64,000 bases of DNA from Methanothrix thermoacetophila PT (lineage in GTDB: Archaea > Halobacteriota > Methanosarcinia > Methanotrichales > Methanotrichaceae). The stretch spans positions 434,001-498,000 of the forward strand of contig NC_008553.1 of the NCBI RefSeq assembly GCF_000014945.1, in the 5' to 3' direction. The translations under genes were made by a program, and so were the position numbers. The number at the start of each line of letters is the position of its first letter. Within the stretch, counting starts at the first letter, position 1. This document shows, in pieces, positions 1 to 8,136 of this stretch. The notes beneath the pieces are model-generated. The model did not search any database and was not told where the DNA came from. It saw only the letters and a list, made by a program, of their open reading frames with translations.

Positions 1-393
1 GACGAGAACTCTTTCCCGCTGACTGTGTACCTGTACACCAGCACGCCATCAAATCCCTGGAAGCCCCGCGGCTCAAAGACCATCACAGTGACGCCTGAGA
101 GGCAGACTGTATCGTTCGAGACCAGCTTTGACGTATCAGACTGCAATCAGACGTTCGCATACAGGTTCTCCTACTCAGAGCCGGATCAGAACGGCAGGAC
201 TAGCATCGATCTCAGAGTGGATAAACCGATAAATCCGAGGATCGTGAGGTACACCATATTGTCGCCTGTGGGCATCGCAAATGTAATTCTGACTCTGGTG
301 ATATGCATTTTCGCTGGCGTGATTGTAGAACGCGTGAGCAATAACGGGGGAAGGAAAAAGGAGATCAAGGGCAGACAGGAGGAAGACAGATGA
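1..393 (+). CDS. Membrane-anchored beta-rich extracellular protein, 3' part
   Basis: The reading frame is open from base 1, so the gene starts before the window and only the C-terminal 130 residues are seen. They consist of a Ser/Thr-rich, probably beta-sandwich segment (about residues 1-85), one hydrophobic segment (about 88-112) and a short basic tail rich in Lys, Arg and Glu. That layout suggests an outside domain anchored by a C-terminal membrane helix. The stop overlaps the next start as ATGA, so it is translationally coupled to the five-helix membrane protein and, through it, to the tubulin-like protein. I do not recognise the family. An internal GTG at 25 is possible but not needed. 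Confidence 0.7.
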   Translation, partial: DENSFPLTVYLYTSTPSNPWKPRGSKTITVTPERQTVSFETSFDVSDCNQTFAYRFSYSEPDQNGRTSIDLRVDKPINPRIVRYTILSPVGIANVILTLVICIFAGVIVERVSNNGGRKKEIKGRQEEDR

Positions 394-971
394 TTTTGAC
401 TGCGATGCCGCTCGTGCTGCTGCTCATAGGGCTTGTGCTTCACAAGATGAACTTCGAGCGCATATACCGGAGACTCTCTGAGCTGTCAGATAGCGTCTCC
501 AAGGATAAGCTGTATGAGGTGCTATACATAGATCACGGAGCCAACTTCTCTGCCATGGTCTTTTCATCCTGGGTCGCGTTTTTCATCGCGTTTATGTATT
601 ACCTTATACCGTCAACGACCCCCTGGCTGCTCAGATCAGGGTTTCCGATTGCCACTGACTATGGGCTGGCATTTTTCGCTATACTAGTTGCAGTGCTGGC
701 ATCGATCCTGCTATGGGCCATCAGACGCCTTCCCGTATGGCTGCGGCTCTCTGAGATCCACAGCATATACCCTATATCGAGAAATGAGAAGAATCTGTGT
801 GCAGCCACAGTGCTGGTGCTTGCGTTCTCAGCGATATTCTCGATCTACAATTTCGTCAATTATCCCTTTGTGAACAAGACGCTTGAAGCTGCATCCTGGG
901 TGCTGATTATAGTAGCCGTGATTTTGCTTTTCATACCTGTGGTTAAAGAGTTCGTGGAGGCAGGTAGATGA
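390..971 (+). CDS. Five-helix integral membrane protein of the tubulin-like operon
   Basis: This 193-residue protein is mostly hydrophobic. Helices are predicted by eye near residues 1-18, 55-73, 88-110, 137-156 and 166-187. A charged stretch of about 30 residues after helix 1 (FERIYRRLSELSD region) looks cytoplasmic and could be a short amphipathic or coiled helix. The start overlaps the upstream stop by 4 nt and its own stop overlaps the next start by 4 nt, so all three genes are probably made together. No enzymatic motif is visible. A membrane docking partner for the tubulin-like protein is the simplest inference, but it rests on context only. Confidence 0.8.
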   Translation: MILTAMPLVLLLIGLVLHKMNFERIYRRLSELSDSVSKDKLYEVLYIDHGANFSAMVFSSWVAFFIAFMYYLIPSTTPWLLRSGFPIATDYGLAFFAILVAVLASILLWAIRRLPVWLRLSEIHSIYPISRNEKNLCAATVLVLAFSAIFSIYNFVNYPFVNKTLEAASWVLIIVAVILLFIPVVKEFVEAGR

Positions 972-2497
972 GATCGTGCTGTGTTGGCATAGGCGGATGT
1001 GGAGGTAAAATGCTTGAGGTGTTTCTCAAACCACTGGATATTTATTTACCCTTTCGCGATCCTGAACCGGTGGCATTTGGCAAAATTAAGGGCGTATACA
1101 TAGAAGCATATACGCCAGATGCCCAAAAAAACAAATTCTTTAAGCCAGCAAACGTGGGATATCCAGGATATGTCATACCTCATGCATCAATACCCGATGA
1201 TTCCAAAATATTGAGTTACGTATCTCATAAGTATGGATTCTATCTTAAGAAGGAGGGGTTTCACCGAAAGGCAGAGTATCTCAAAGCCATATTTGAGATA
1301 TTTGAGATCGATGAAACACTGAAAGGAATCGCTAAAATGGAGAATCCAATACTTGATGCAACATGGGATGCTATAAAAAGATATACAACGTTAGCTGAAA
1401 GCGGAGAGTGTGACAATATTCTATTCATTGTGTCACTTGGTGGCGGTACAGGTACGGGCTTCATAAACCCTATAGTCAACTATATACGATCAGGGGGAAG
1501 AAGGGAGTTTCCTGTTTTTGTTCTTGGAATACTAACGGAGGAAGGGGAGGACTCCAGAACTGGTGTATCCGAGGAGCAAAGAGGACTGGCAGCAGCAATA
1601 TCAATATACGACCTTCTCACGAAGAACAAAGATGAAGGCGTGGACGCTCTTATTCCCATAGATAATCAGATTCTTATTGATAAGTTTGGGTCGAACTATA
1701 CAAGTATAAATGATTATATATCTCGTGTTATGAGACCGTTTCTTGCAGATCGTCCTTTTCCACAAGAGGAAATGGATGGTCAAGGCCTTAGAGAGGAGTT
1801 CTTGAAAAACCTATCTAAACCGCCTGTCATGATTCCCTGCTATGCATCATTGGACAGCAAGAAGTCCAGCAACCCTGAGACGGAACTGGTCTCAAAAGCC
1901 CTCACAGGAAGCGTGCAAAATGATGAATGCGGCCCGCTGTTCCCATGCAACCCGGAAATGGCGGAGAGGGCGTTTGTCTTCTCGAGAGGGTATATATCAA
2001 AGGATAAGCTAGAGTCATCCGTACAGAGCATCACGGGACTTGATAGGAAAGACATATTCGTATGGAGAAAACTCGGAGAAAACAGGAAGAGTGATGTTCT
2101 GGTACTGCTGCGAAACCCCTACGGATCAGGATACAGTGGGCCGTTTGAAAAAAAGATGTGCCGCATTATCTCCCTCGCTTTGGATTACATATCACAGAAA
2201 AAGCAAGAGACTCTTCAAGTTGTAGAGGAGGGTGATGACCAGGCGCTGACATCTCAGTCTACCGATGCTCTGAGCAGCTACTTCAATCGCCTCACCAGTG
2301 AGCTGAAGAATGCAAAGTCCAGGCTCAAGGAGGGAAAGAAGCCGTTCTTCTTAAATGAGCTACAGATATTCGAGAGATCGTCGAACAACACGCATCAACA
2401 GGACAACGTTATTCAGAACAATCACGGGCCTTCAGAGGAGATGATCAGAAAGATCGTGCAGGAAGAGCTCAGGAAGCTGCTTCCAGCAGCGACCTGA
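968..2497 (+). CDS. Tubulin/FtsZ-superfamily GTPase-like protein
   Basis: This 509-residue protein has a glycine-rich nucleotide loop at the N-terminus (CVGIGGCGGKM, residues 5-15) and the tubulin/FtsZ signature GGGTGTG near residues 157-163. These positions match the T1 and T4 loops of that superfamily. The rest does not look like canonical FtsZ or CetZ and resembles the divergent Tubulin_2-like group. The C-terminal 90 residues are charged and probably coiled coil (YFNRLTSELKNAKSRL and EEMIRKIVQEELRKLL), a possible polymer or partner-binding tail. Bases 1100-2200 are visibly richer in A and T than the neighbouring genes, which may indicate transfer. It is coupled to two envelope proteins upstream, so a membrane-linked cytoskeletal role is inferred. 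Confidence 0.8.
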   Translation: MRSCCVGIGGCGGKMLEVFLKPLDIYLPFRDPEPVAFGKIKGVYIEAYTPDAQKNKFFKPANVGYPGYVIPHASIPDDSKILSYVSHKYGFYLKKEGFHRKAEYLKAIFEIFEIDETLKGIAKMENPILDATWDAIKRYTTLAESGECDNILFIVSLGGGTGTGFINPIVNYIRSGGRREFPVFVLGILTEEGEDSRTGVSEEQRGLAAAISIYDLLTKNKDEGVDALIPIDNQILIDKFGSNYTSINDYISRVMRPFLADRPFPQEEMDGQGLREEFLKNLSKPPVMIPCYASLDSKKSSNPETELVSKALTGSVQNDECGPLFPCNPEMAERAFVFSRGYISKDKLESSVQSITGLDRKDIFVWRKLGENRKSDVLVLLRNPYGSGYSGPFEKKMCRIISLALDYISQKKQETLQVVEEGDDQALTSQSTDALSSYFNRLTSELKNAKSRLKEGKKPFFLNELQIFERSSNNTHQQDNVIQNNHGPSEEMIRKIVQEELRKLLPAAT

Positions 2498-2574
2498 TGC
2501 TCTCTTCCTACTGCTGATGCTGGGGAGGTATGGGCCGACAAGCTGCAGCTCCCATGTGCTTCCACCGGAAAAGT

Positions 2575-2584
2575 AGATATATAG
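2575..2584 (+). promoter_or_regulatory. Probable archaeal TATA box for the 2631 gene
   Basis: AGATATATAG lies about 50 nt upstream of the ATG at 2631 and well after the stop at 2497. This suggests an independent promoter with a short leader for the secreted-protein gene. Confidence 0.4.
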
Positions 2585-2630
2585 TTACAATATATCTTGG
2601 AAGTAATTCATAACATCCGTGGTGGCTGAC

Positions 2631-3515
2631 ATGATACGAACAGCTGCTCTGGGGGTCATGCTCATACTGATGCTGTGCGTGATGGATTCCGCATCGGTGC
2701 TGCCTGTGACAGGCGGCAACGGAGAGCTCTGCTGCACAGTCTTCGACATTTTCAAAGGGCCCCTGTATCAGGGAGGCTCTTACGATGCAGACAGGATGAT
2801 TCTGTACATTGATGCCGGTCTGAGATGGAGCAACGGGAGCTGCGCGGAGCTTTCCCGTGTCAAATATATTCTGATCGACGGAAATGACAGGAGCTACAGC
2901 AGAGATATAGCATCGAGCAGGCCCGTCTCTCCGGGACGGGAGCTCCTCGCATTCGTGGTTCCGAGAGAGGCGATCCCGAAGAGTCTTGTAGTGGACTCTG
3001 GAATCGGGGAGGTGTTCAAGGTGGATCTCGGGGAGCCGCTGAACTATTCGGATGAGAACATCACGGTCACATATTATGGCATCATGGGATCGAGGCTTGA
3101 TTACAATCGGAAGGCGCTTGATATAGATATCTCTGTAAGAAACAACTCATCCAATCCCATGAGAATATCCCCTGAGAACTGCACACTAGTGGACCAGTGG
3201 GGCTGGGGATACAGGGCGACTGATGGCTTCGAGACCAGAACGCTGAACGCCAACGAGAGCATCCGGGGAGTGGTGCGGTTCAGGTACCTCGCGCCATCCA
3301 GCATCCCATCACTTCTGCTATACAACCTCTCGTATGGGGATGGGATGATAGTGATAAGCGAGGGTAGCTGCGAGAACACAACCGAGCCCTCCAAGGAGGA
3401 CTCATCTGGAGAGTGCAACAGCTGTACTGTAGATGAGAGCAGCGTCAAGGGGCGGGTCGCAGCTGCAAAGGAGCGCCTCGCCAGGGTACGTGCCGCACAT
3501 GATACCGAGTCGTAG
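2631..3515 (+). CDS. Secreted protein with a DUF4352-like domain
   Basis: This 294-residue protein begins with a signal peptide (MIRTAALGVMLILMLCV). ATG 2631 is preferred over the in-frame GTGs at 2619 and 2622 because GGTGG lies 5-9 nt before it. The first half has paired cysteines (CC near residue 32). The region from about residue 140 to 240 (NITVTYYGI through RYLAPSSIP) has the pattern of the DUF4352 immunoglobulin-like fold common in archaeal surface proteins. The C-terminal tail is hydrophilic with four Cys (residues about 248-267) and a helical Lys/Arg/Ala end. It is probably extracellular. No enzymatic function can be assigned. Confidence 0.75.
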   Translation: MIRTAALGVMLILMLCVMDSASVLPVTGGNGELCCTVFDIFKGPLYQGGSYDADRMILYIDAGLRWSNGSCAELSRVKYILIDGNDRSYSRDIASSRPVSPGRELLAFVVPREAIPKSLVVDSGIGEVFKVDLGEPLNYSDENITVTYYGIMGSRLDYNRKALDIDISVRNNSSNPMRISPENCTLVDQWGWGYRATDGFETRTLNANESIRGVVRFRYLAPSSIPSLLLYNLSYGDGMIVISEGSCENTTEPSKEDSSGECNSCTVDESSVKGRVAAAKERLARVRAAHDTES

Positions 3516-3697
3516 GATGCTTATCTGACTGACCTGTCAGTGGCATCAGTGGCGCCGACTGGCTGTGCATTATGGAAACTGATTGAAGAGGCTGGTCATC
3601 GGCTCGAATCGCTGAATGGATTCTCAGAAATTGGCATTTACAGGATCAATACAACACAAATCATGCGAAGCCACCTGCTAGTGGCAATGTACTATAT

Positions 3698-3758
3698 TTG
3701 CTGTAAATTCAAAACTGATCGGTACACTTCGCACCAGCACGAAGCAAATTTACAGCAA
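3698..3758. repeat. 12-bp perfect inverted repeat
   Basis: TTGCTGTAAATT at 3698-3709 is the exact reverse complement of 3747-3758, with a 37-base loop. It could be the end of a decayed element or an RNA hairpin. It lies about 60 bases before the degenerate repeat at 3821-3960. Confidence 0.6.
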
Positions 3759-3820
3759 TTTCGGCTCACCACCTGCTATTACCATGAAAGCACGAGAGAT
3801 AGGGTTTATTCCACTTGTGT

Positions 3821-3960
3821 TTTGTCGTTCCTGAAGAACATGCTCGATACGCTGATATAAATTGCCCTCCTGGCAGATTTCTGATGAAAGACTATGCCCA
3901 ATATTGAGGGTTCAGTCGGTCAGTATCCAAGTACGCTCACGATATTGAGCAGCTACTCCT
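3821..3960 (+). pseudogene. Degenerate repeat or gene remnant, left copy
   Basis: This stretch matches the reverse complement of 9160-9285 at roughly 70 percent by eye. The matching blocks are GAACATGCTC, TGGCAGATT, TGCCCAAT and CAAGTACGCT followed by ACGATATTGAGCA. In one frame it reads FVVPEEHARYADIN, PPGRFLMKDYAQY, a stop, then SKYAHDIEQLLLE. The other copy reads EHAQYVEV, GRFLDE and LKYAYDIEQ. Protein-level similarity with stops in both copies suggests two decayed copies of a gene, perhaps from a mobile element. The family is not identified. Confidence 0.55.
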
Positions 3961-4255
3961 TGAATGAGACTGACCGCACCTCAAACGCTTTTCATCTCTT
4001 TGGCATGCATTTTTGTTGCATGCGGGGTTTCGATGAAGCACACGATTGATATCATAAGTTCTGAAATAATTATATTATCTAATAATACATAGAAAATTTT
4101 AAGTAGCACCTAATATTACGAAGTTTGTGAAATGCGGCTAGAGCATAAGAAGCTCTGCAACATAACCTGCTGTAATGACGGCCCTCTCTAATGCGTCACA
4201 TGTGGCCGGTGCTTGCTGCCTGCAGGGAAGTGTTAAGCATGCCTGAGGGAGTTTG

Positions 4256-5383
4256 ATGAGACGGTATGGATTGATTGGCGTAATGCTGATAGTGGTATTT
4301 GTGTTGTCAAGCTTTATCGCAACAGCATCATATCCAAAGACATTCACAGATACCCAGGGTCGTGAGATCACACTTGAAAAGCCTGTAGAGAGAATAATAA
4401 CCAGATCTCCGGATGAGGCCAGAATCATCATAGCACTTGGCGCAGGAGATAAGCTCATAGCATCAGAGCAGGCTACAAAATACTGCCTCTGCCCAATGAC
4501 ATTTGGTGATACCTCCGAGGGATGCGTTAATTGCTTTGAGACCATCATCGAGGGACGCATGCCAGATCTTCCAGAAATCAGCACCAGATATGACATATAT
4601 TTCGAGAAGATCGCAGCTCTGAATCCCGACATAATTTTTTGTGGAAGCTTGAAGGATGCTGAAGCATTTGAGGATAAGATCGGTTGTCCGGTTGTGGTTC
4701 TTGGCGGTCGTGGTTGGAACTTCAGCGATGAAGGATACTTTAATAGCATCGAGGTGGCTGGTAAGGCGCTGGACAAAGAAGAAGAAGCAAAAGAGCTTAT
4801 CGATTTCATAAAAAGCAAGATAGATAGAGTAAAATCTGTAACCGATGAGATGGATGATAGCGAGAAGCCCAAGGTCTACTTCGCATCAAGGGGTGCCAGC
4901 GCGGCATTTTATGATCCAAAGGAGGGGCGGGATTTCACAAGAACCGAACCGGAATACGATCCCCTGACGGTAGCAGGTGGTATAAATGTTGCATCTGATA
5001 TCCCAGGATCAACGGTCAACGTGGGGCTAGAACAGATAATCGCCTGGAACCCCGACTACATATTCATAGCAAGCAGCGATCCTGGAAACTACACGGCACT
5101 GAATTTCATCAAAAACAGCCCTGAGCTTCAGTCAGTCAACGCAATCAAAAACGGCAACGTGTACTATTGCTTCTATCCGCACTGCCGCGGGACGCCTCCC
5201 GATAGAAACCTGCTGAACATGATGTACATGGCAAAGATTCTGCATCCAGATAAGTTCAGGGATCTCGATCTCGAGAAGGAAGGCAATGAGATCTTCAGGG
5301 CATTCCTGGGAGTTGATAACGTCTTCACAGAGTATGCAGATTACCTCGTGTGGCCAAGAGATTACCTCAACAGCCTGAAGTAG
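4256..5383 (+). CDS. ABC importer A: substrate-binding protein with a Cys-rich insert
   Basis: This 375-residue protein has a signal peptide (VMLIVVFVLSSFIATASYP) and a periplasmic-binding fold of the BtuF/FepB/TroA type. FTDTQGREITLEKPVERII is the usual opening strand and the C-terminal half begins near residue 230. ATG 4256 follows GAGGGAG at good spacing. Unlike binding proteins B, C and D, it carries a CLC plus CVNC motif near residues 79-97 and further Cys at about 138, 153, 304 and 309. It starts an operon with a methyltransferase, a stomatin-like protein, a permease and an ATPase. The family carries iron chelates, cobamides or haem; the exact ligand cannot be read from sequence. The Cys insert may bind metal (inference). 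Confidence 0.85.
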   Translation: MRRYGLIGVMLIVVFVLSSFIATASYPKTFTDTQGREITLEKPVERIITRSPDEARIIIALGAGDKLIASEQATKYCLCPMTFGDTSEGCVNCFETIIEGRMPDLPEISTRYDIYFEKIAALNPDIIFCGSLKDAEAFEDKIGCPVVVLGGRGWNFSDEGYFNSIEVAGKALDKEEEAKELIDFIKSKIDRVKSVTDEMDDSEKPKVYFASRGASAAFYDPKEGRDFTRTEPEYDPLTVAGGINVASDIPGSTVNVGLEQIIAWNPDYIFIASSDPGNYTALNFIKNSPELQSVNAIKNGNVYYCFYPHCRGTPPDRNLLNMMYMAKILHPDKFRDLDLEKEGNEIFRAFLGVDNVFTEYADYLVWPRDYLNSLK

Positions 5384-5393
5384 GGGGGTGACG

Positions 5394-6221
5394 ATGCCAG
5401 GAATCATCAACTGGGATGAGCTCTGGAAGGCTGTACATCCAGGTGGCTTCCATCACAACGGTGATCCAGCAGCCTACTGGGACAAGAAAGCGAAGGCATT
5501 CAACCAGAGGGTCATGAAGCACAGAGAATGGGCGGAGATGCAGGTAGCCTCCCTGAAGCTCCAGCCGCACGAAACTGTGCTTGATATTGGAGCCGGCACA
5601 GGCAGGCTCGCCATTCCGATGGCCAGGATGGCTAAGAGTGTAACAGCCCTGGATCGTTCCGGAGGAATGCTGAAATGTCTCAAAGCGAACATGCAGGCAG
5701 AGGGCATTTCGAATATAACATGCATCCAGAGGGATTGGGAGGAGATCGGGGTGGACGAGATCCCACCTCACGATGTCGTCCTCTCATCCAACTCTCTTGG
5801 CGTCGTTGATCTCAGAACGGCTCTTGCCAAGATGGACCAGCTGGCCAAGAGAGCTGTTTACATATTCACATTTACAGATCACAGACGAGATGGCGGCTTT
5901 ATGGAGTTTCTGATGCCAGAGCATTCTCGCCGATCCCCCAGCTGGCCGGCTGATTATCTGATTATATATAATTTGCTTGCAGATATGGGGATCCATGCTG
6001 ATATCAGTATCCATAGGTTTGAGTCATCTGAGTATTATGCCAACCTCGATGACGCAGTAGCAAGCTGGAAGGAGATGCATGATATCTCTGATGAAAAGGT
6101 GCCGAAGCTAAGAGAATTCCTTTCGCAAAAGCTGATTCCAACCGATCAGGGGCTTCAGATGCATCGGCGATCAAAGATTGCGAGAATCTCCTGGCAGAAA
6201 GATATGCAGTTTGAGGTTTAG
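5394..6221 (+). CDS. Class I SAM-dependent methyltransferase within importer A operon
   Basis: This 275-residue protein has motif I VLDIGAGTGRLA (about residues 62-73), an acidic residue after strand 2 (VTALDRSGGML) and the post-II region HDVVLSSNSL, all typical of Rossmann-fold methyltransferases. ATG 5394 is chosen because GGGGGGTGA ends 4 nt before it; GTG 5388 lies within that site. It lies 10 nt after the binding-protein stop and 8 nt before the stomatin-like gene, so it is part of the transport operon. A methyltransferase in an importer operon suggests modification of the imported ligand, such as a tetrapyrrole, or of a related small molecule. The substrate is unknown. Confidence 0.85.
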   Translation: MPGIINWDELWKAVHPGGFHHNGDPAAYWDKKAKAFNQRVMKHREWAEMQVASLKLQPHETVLDIGAGTGRLAIPMARMAKSVTALDRSGGMLKCLKANMQAEGISNITCIQRDWEEIGVDEIPPHDVVLSSNSLGVVDLRTALAKMDQLAKRAVYIFTFTDHRRDGGFMEFLMPEHSRRSPSWPADYLIIYNLLADMGIHADISIHRFESSEYYANLDDAVASWKEMHDISDEKVPKLREFLSQKLIPTDQGLQMHRRSKIARISWQKDMQFEV

Positions 6222-6229
6222 GTGGGAAT

Positions 6230-7015
6230 ATGCCGATCCCTGTAACTCTCTTGGCTGCATCTGTACTTTTTGCTGTAGCATTCATGGTGTCCGCCAGAGT
6301 GGTAAGGCAGTACGAGCGAGCGGTGGTTTTCAGACTCGGAAAGCTGCATGGCGAAAAGGGACCGGGGATTCTCTTTCTGTTGCCATTGATAGATAGAATG
6401 ATACGTGTGGACATGCGGGTGAGGGAGCTGGATGTCCCGAAGCAGACTGTTATTAGCAGTGACAATGTAACGCTGGAGGTGGACGCAGTCATATACTACA
6501 AGGTGAGTGATGCCTCAAAAGCAATCATCGAAGTAGAGGACTATGAGGCGGCCACACTTCTGCTTGCCCAGACCACCCTTAGAGATGTTCTTGGACAGAA
6601 TCAGCTTGACACAATCCTCTCTGACAGAGACGACCTCAATAAGAAAATACAGGAAATCCTGGACACCATCACGGGTCCATGGGGAATGCGCGTGGTGATG
6701 GTTACCATGAGGGATGTGGCTCTGCCTGAGAACATGCTGAGGGCTATTGCCAGGCAGGCGGAGGCAGAGAGAGAGAAAAGGGCCAGGATCATACTGGCGG
6801 AAGGTGAGCTGCGGGCTTCGCAGATGATGAACGATGCTGCAACGATGTACGAGGACAAGCCCAGCGCGCTAAAGCTCAGAGAGTTCCAGACCCTGGCAGA
6901 GATTGCCAGAGAGAAAAATCTGATTGTGGTCGCTTCTGGAGTTAATGACGATCGTAAGGCGTCTGAAACTCCCCTTCTAATGGCACTTGCAAAGGCAGCT
7001 GCTGATAAGATATGA
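6230..7015 (+). CDS. Stomatin/slipin-like SPFH-domain membrane protein
   Basis: This 261-residue protein has one N-terminal membrane segment (residues 2-20) and the SPFH hallmark YERAVVFRLGKL with GPGILFLLPLIDR. A long alanine/glutamate-rich helix follows (AIARQAEAEREKRARI), then the usual C-terminal end. Length fits archaeal stomatins. GGTGG precedes the ATG. Archaeal stomatin genes usually sit beside an NfeD protease-like gene; none is present here. Instead it lies between a methyltransferase and the permease of importer A, and its stop overlaps the permease start (ATGA). It may scaffold or stabilise the transporter in the membrane, which is inference from context. Confidence 0.9.
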   Translation: MPIPVTLLAASVLFAVAFMVSARVVRQYERAVVFRLGKLHGEKGPGILFLLPLIDRMIRVDMRVRELDVPKQTVISSDNVTLEVDAVIYYKVSDASKAIIEVEDYEAATLLLAQTTLRDVLGQNQLDTILSDRDDLNKKIQEILDTITGPWGMRVVMVTMRDVALPENMLRAIARQAEAEREKRARIILAEGELRASQMMNDAATMYEDKPSALKLREFQTLAEIAREKNLIVVASGVNDDRKASETPLLMALAKAAADKI

Positions 7016-8136
7016 ACACCAGGGTCTTTTTCCGCGGAAATGCTCGTAAAAGAGCGCCGATTGCAAGACGCACTGGTAAAAAGAGCGGTATGCAGCTTGC
7101 TCACGAGCAGTTCAAGCTGTTCAGATCAATATTTGTGTTGGCGATACTCCTGTTCCTTCTTCTCCTAACAGGCTTTGTAATAACACTGGGCCCTCTCAAT
7201 ATATCCATGTATGATGCATATTCTGCTCTTCTCGAGCGCTTTTTGCCTTCGTATTTTCAGGTTGATGCTCTCACTTCACGTGTGGTCTGGAACATAAGAT
7301 TCCCCCGGATAGTCGGTGGACTAATGGCAGGTTTCGGTCTTGGGATGTGCGGGTGTGTTATGCAGGCTGTGCTGAAGAACCCGCTTGCCAGCCCGTTCAC
7401 ACTGGGTATAAGTGCCGGAGCCCAGTTTGGAATTTCTGTGGCAGCCGTTATCGGGTTTGCGATTTTTGGAGGACCTTATTTCATCATCGGGAATGCATTC
7501 ATCTGCGCTCTGCTCTGCTCATTGCTTATTGTTGCTCTTGCTGCCATTAAAGGTGCCACATCCGAGAACCTTGTCCTCGCAGGCATTGCTGTAAATTATT
7601 TCTTTACCGCCATGAGTCAGCTTCTTAAGTACTTCGCATCTGATGAGCAGCTTAGAATTATGACCAACTGGGGAATGGGCGATCTGGCCGCATTCTCCTG
7701 GGCAAATTCAAGAATACTCCTGGGCATATTTCTGATATGCTTCCCCCTGCTCATATCAAGATCCTGGGATCTCAACATCATGACAGCTGGAGATGATGCG
7801 GCCAAGAGCATCGGCGTGGATGCGGAGCGAACTCGCATATTCATAATGGTCATCTCGAGTTTACTGGTTGCGACAATAGTTTGCTTTGTGGGGACGATTG
7901 GTTTTGTGGGTCTGGTCGCACCTCACATGGCCCGTATGGTGATAGGCGGAGACCACAGGTTTCTGATTCCAGCATCCGGTGCACTTGGCTCGCTGGTTCT
8001 AGTATCAGCAGACGCTGTTGGGATGAACGCGATTGCGCCTACCATAATTCCCACTGGCATAATGACCTCAATTATTGGGGTCCCATTCTTCATGTATCTG
8101 ATGCTGAAGGGCAAGCGCAAGGAGTTCTGGACATGA
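7012..8136 (+). CDS. ABC importer A: FecCD/BtuC-type permease
   Basis: This 374-residue polytopic protein matches the FecCD family. Features are an R(I/L)PRI-like first loop (NIRFPRIVGG), GMCGCVMQAVLKNPLASPFTLGIS, and a C-terminal GLVAPHMARMVIGGDHRFLIP followed by a final helix pair; about ten helices are expected. The start at 7012 overlaps the upstream stop by 4 nt but gives a basic N-terminal extension of about 26 residues; the in-frame ATG at 7090 is an alternative. It overlaps the ATPase gene at its 3' end. It forms the membrane channel of importer A. Confidence 0.93.
   Translation: MNTRVFFRGNARKRAPIARRTGKKSGMQLAHEQFKLFRSIFVLAILLFLLLLTGFVITLGPLNISMYDAYSALLERFLPSYFQVDALTSRVVWNIRFPRIVGGLMAGFGLGMCGCVMQAVLKNPLASPFTLGISAGAQFGISVAAVIGFAIFGGPYFIIGNAFICALLCSLLIVALAAIKGATSENLVLAGIAVNYFFTAMSQLLKYFASDEQLRIMTNWGMGDLAAFSWANSRILLGIFLICFPLLISRSWDLNIMTAGDDAAKSIGVDAERTRIFIMVISSLLVATIVCFVGTIGFVGLVAPHMARMVIGGDHRFLIPASGALGSLVLVSADAVGMNAIAPTIIPTGIMTSIIGVPFFMYLMLKGKRKEFWT

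Larger units (their letters stand above)
3516..4255. other. Long intergenic region, no intact gene
   Basis: These 740 bases contain no convincing gene. The 106-codon open frame at 3540-3860 lacks a good ribosome site and family features. The region holds a 12-bp perfect inverted repeat (3698-3709 with 3747-3758) and a degenerate repeat shared with 9160-9285. Just before the next operon is an AT-rich promoter zone (4060-4115). Confidence 0.7.

Noticed and set aside
3540-3860. 106-codon plus-strand frame after the secreted protein
   Set aside because: It has no ribosome site or family-like pattern and overlaps a decayed repeat whose coding trace is in another frame.
7881-8132. N-terminal extension of ATPase A
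   Set aside because: It lies within the permease gene, and its translation does not resemble an ABC protein; ATG 8133 has the ribosome site.
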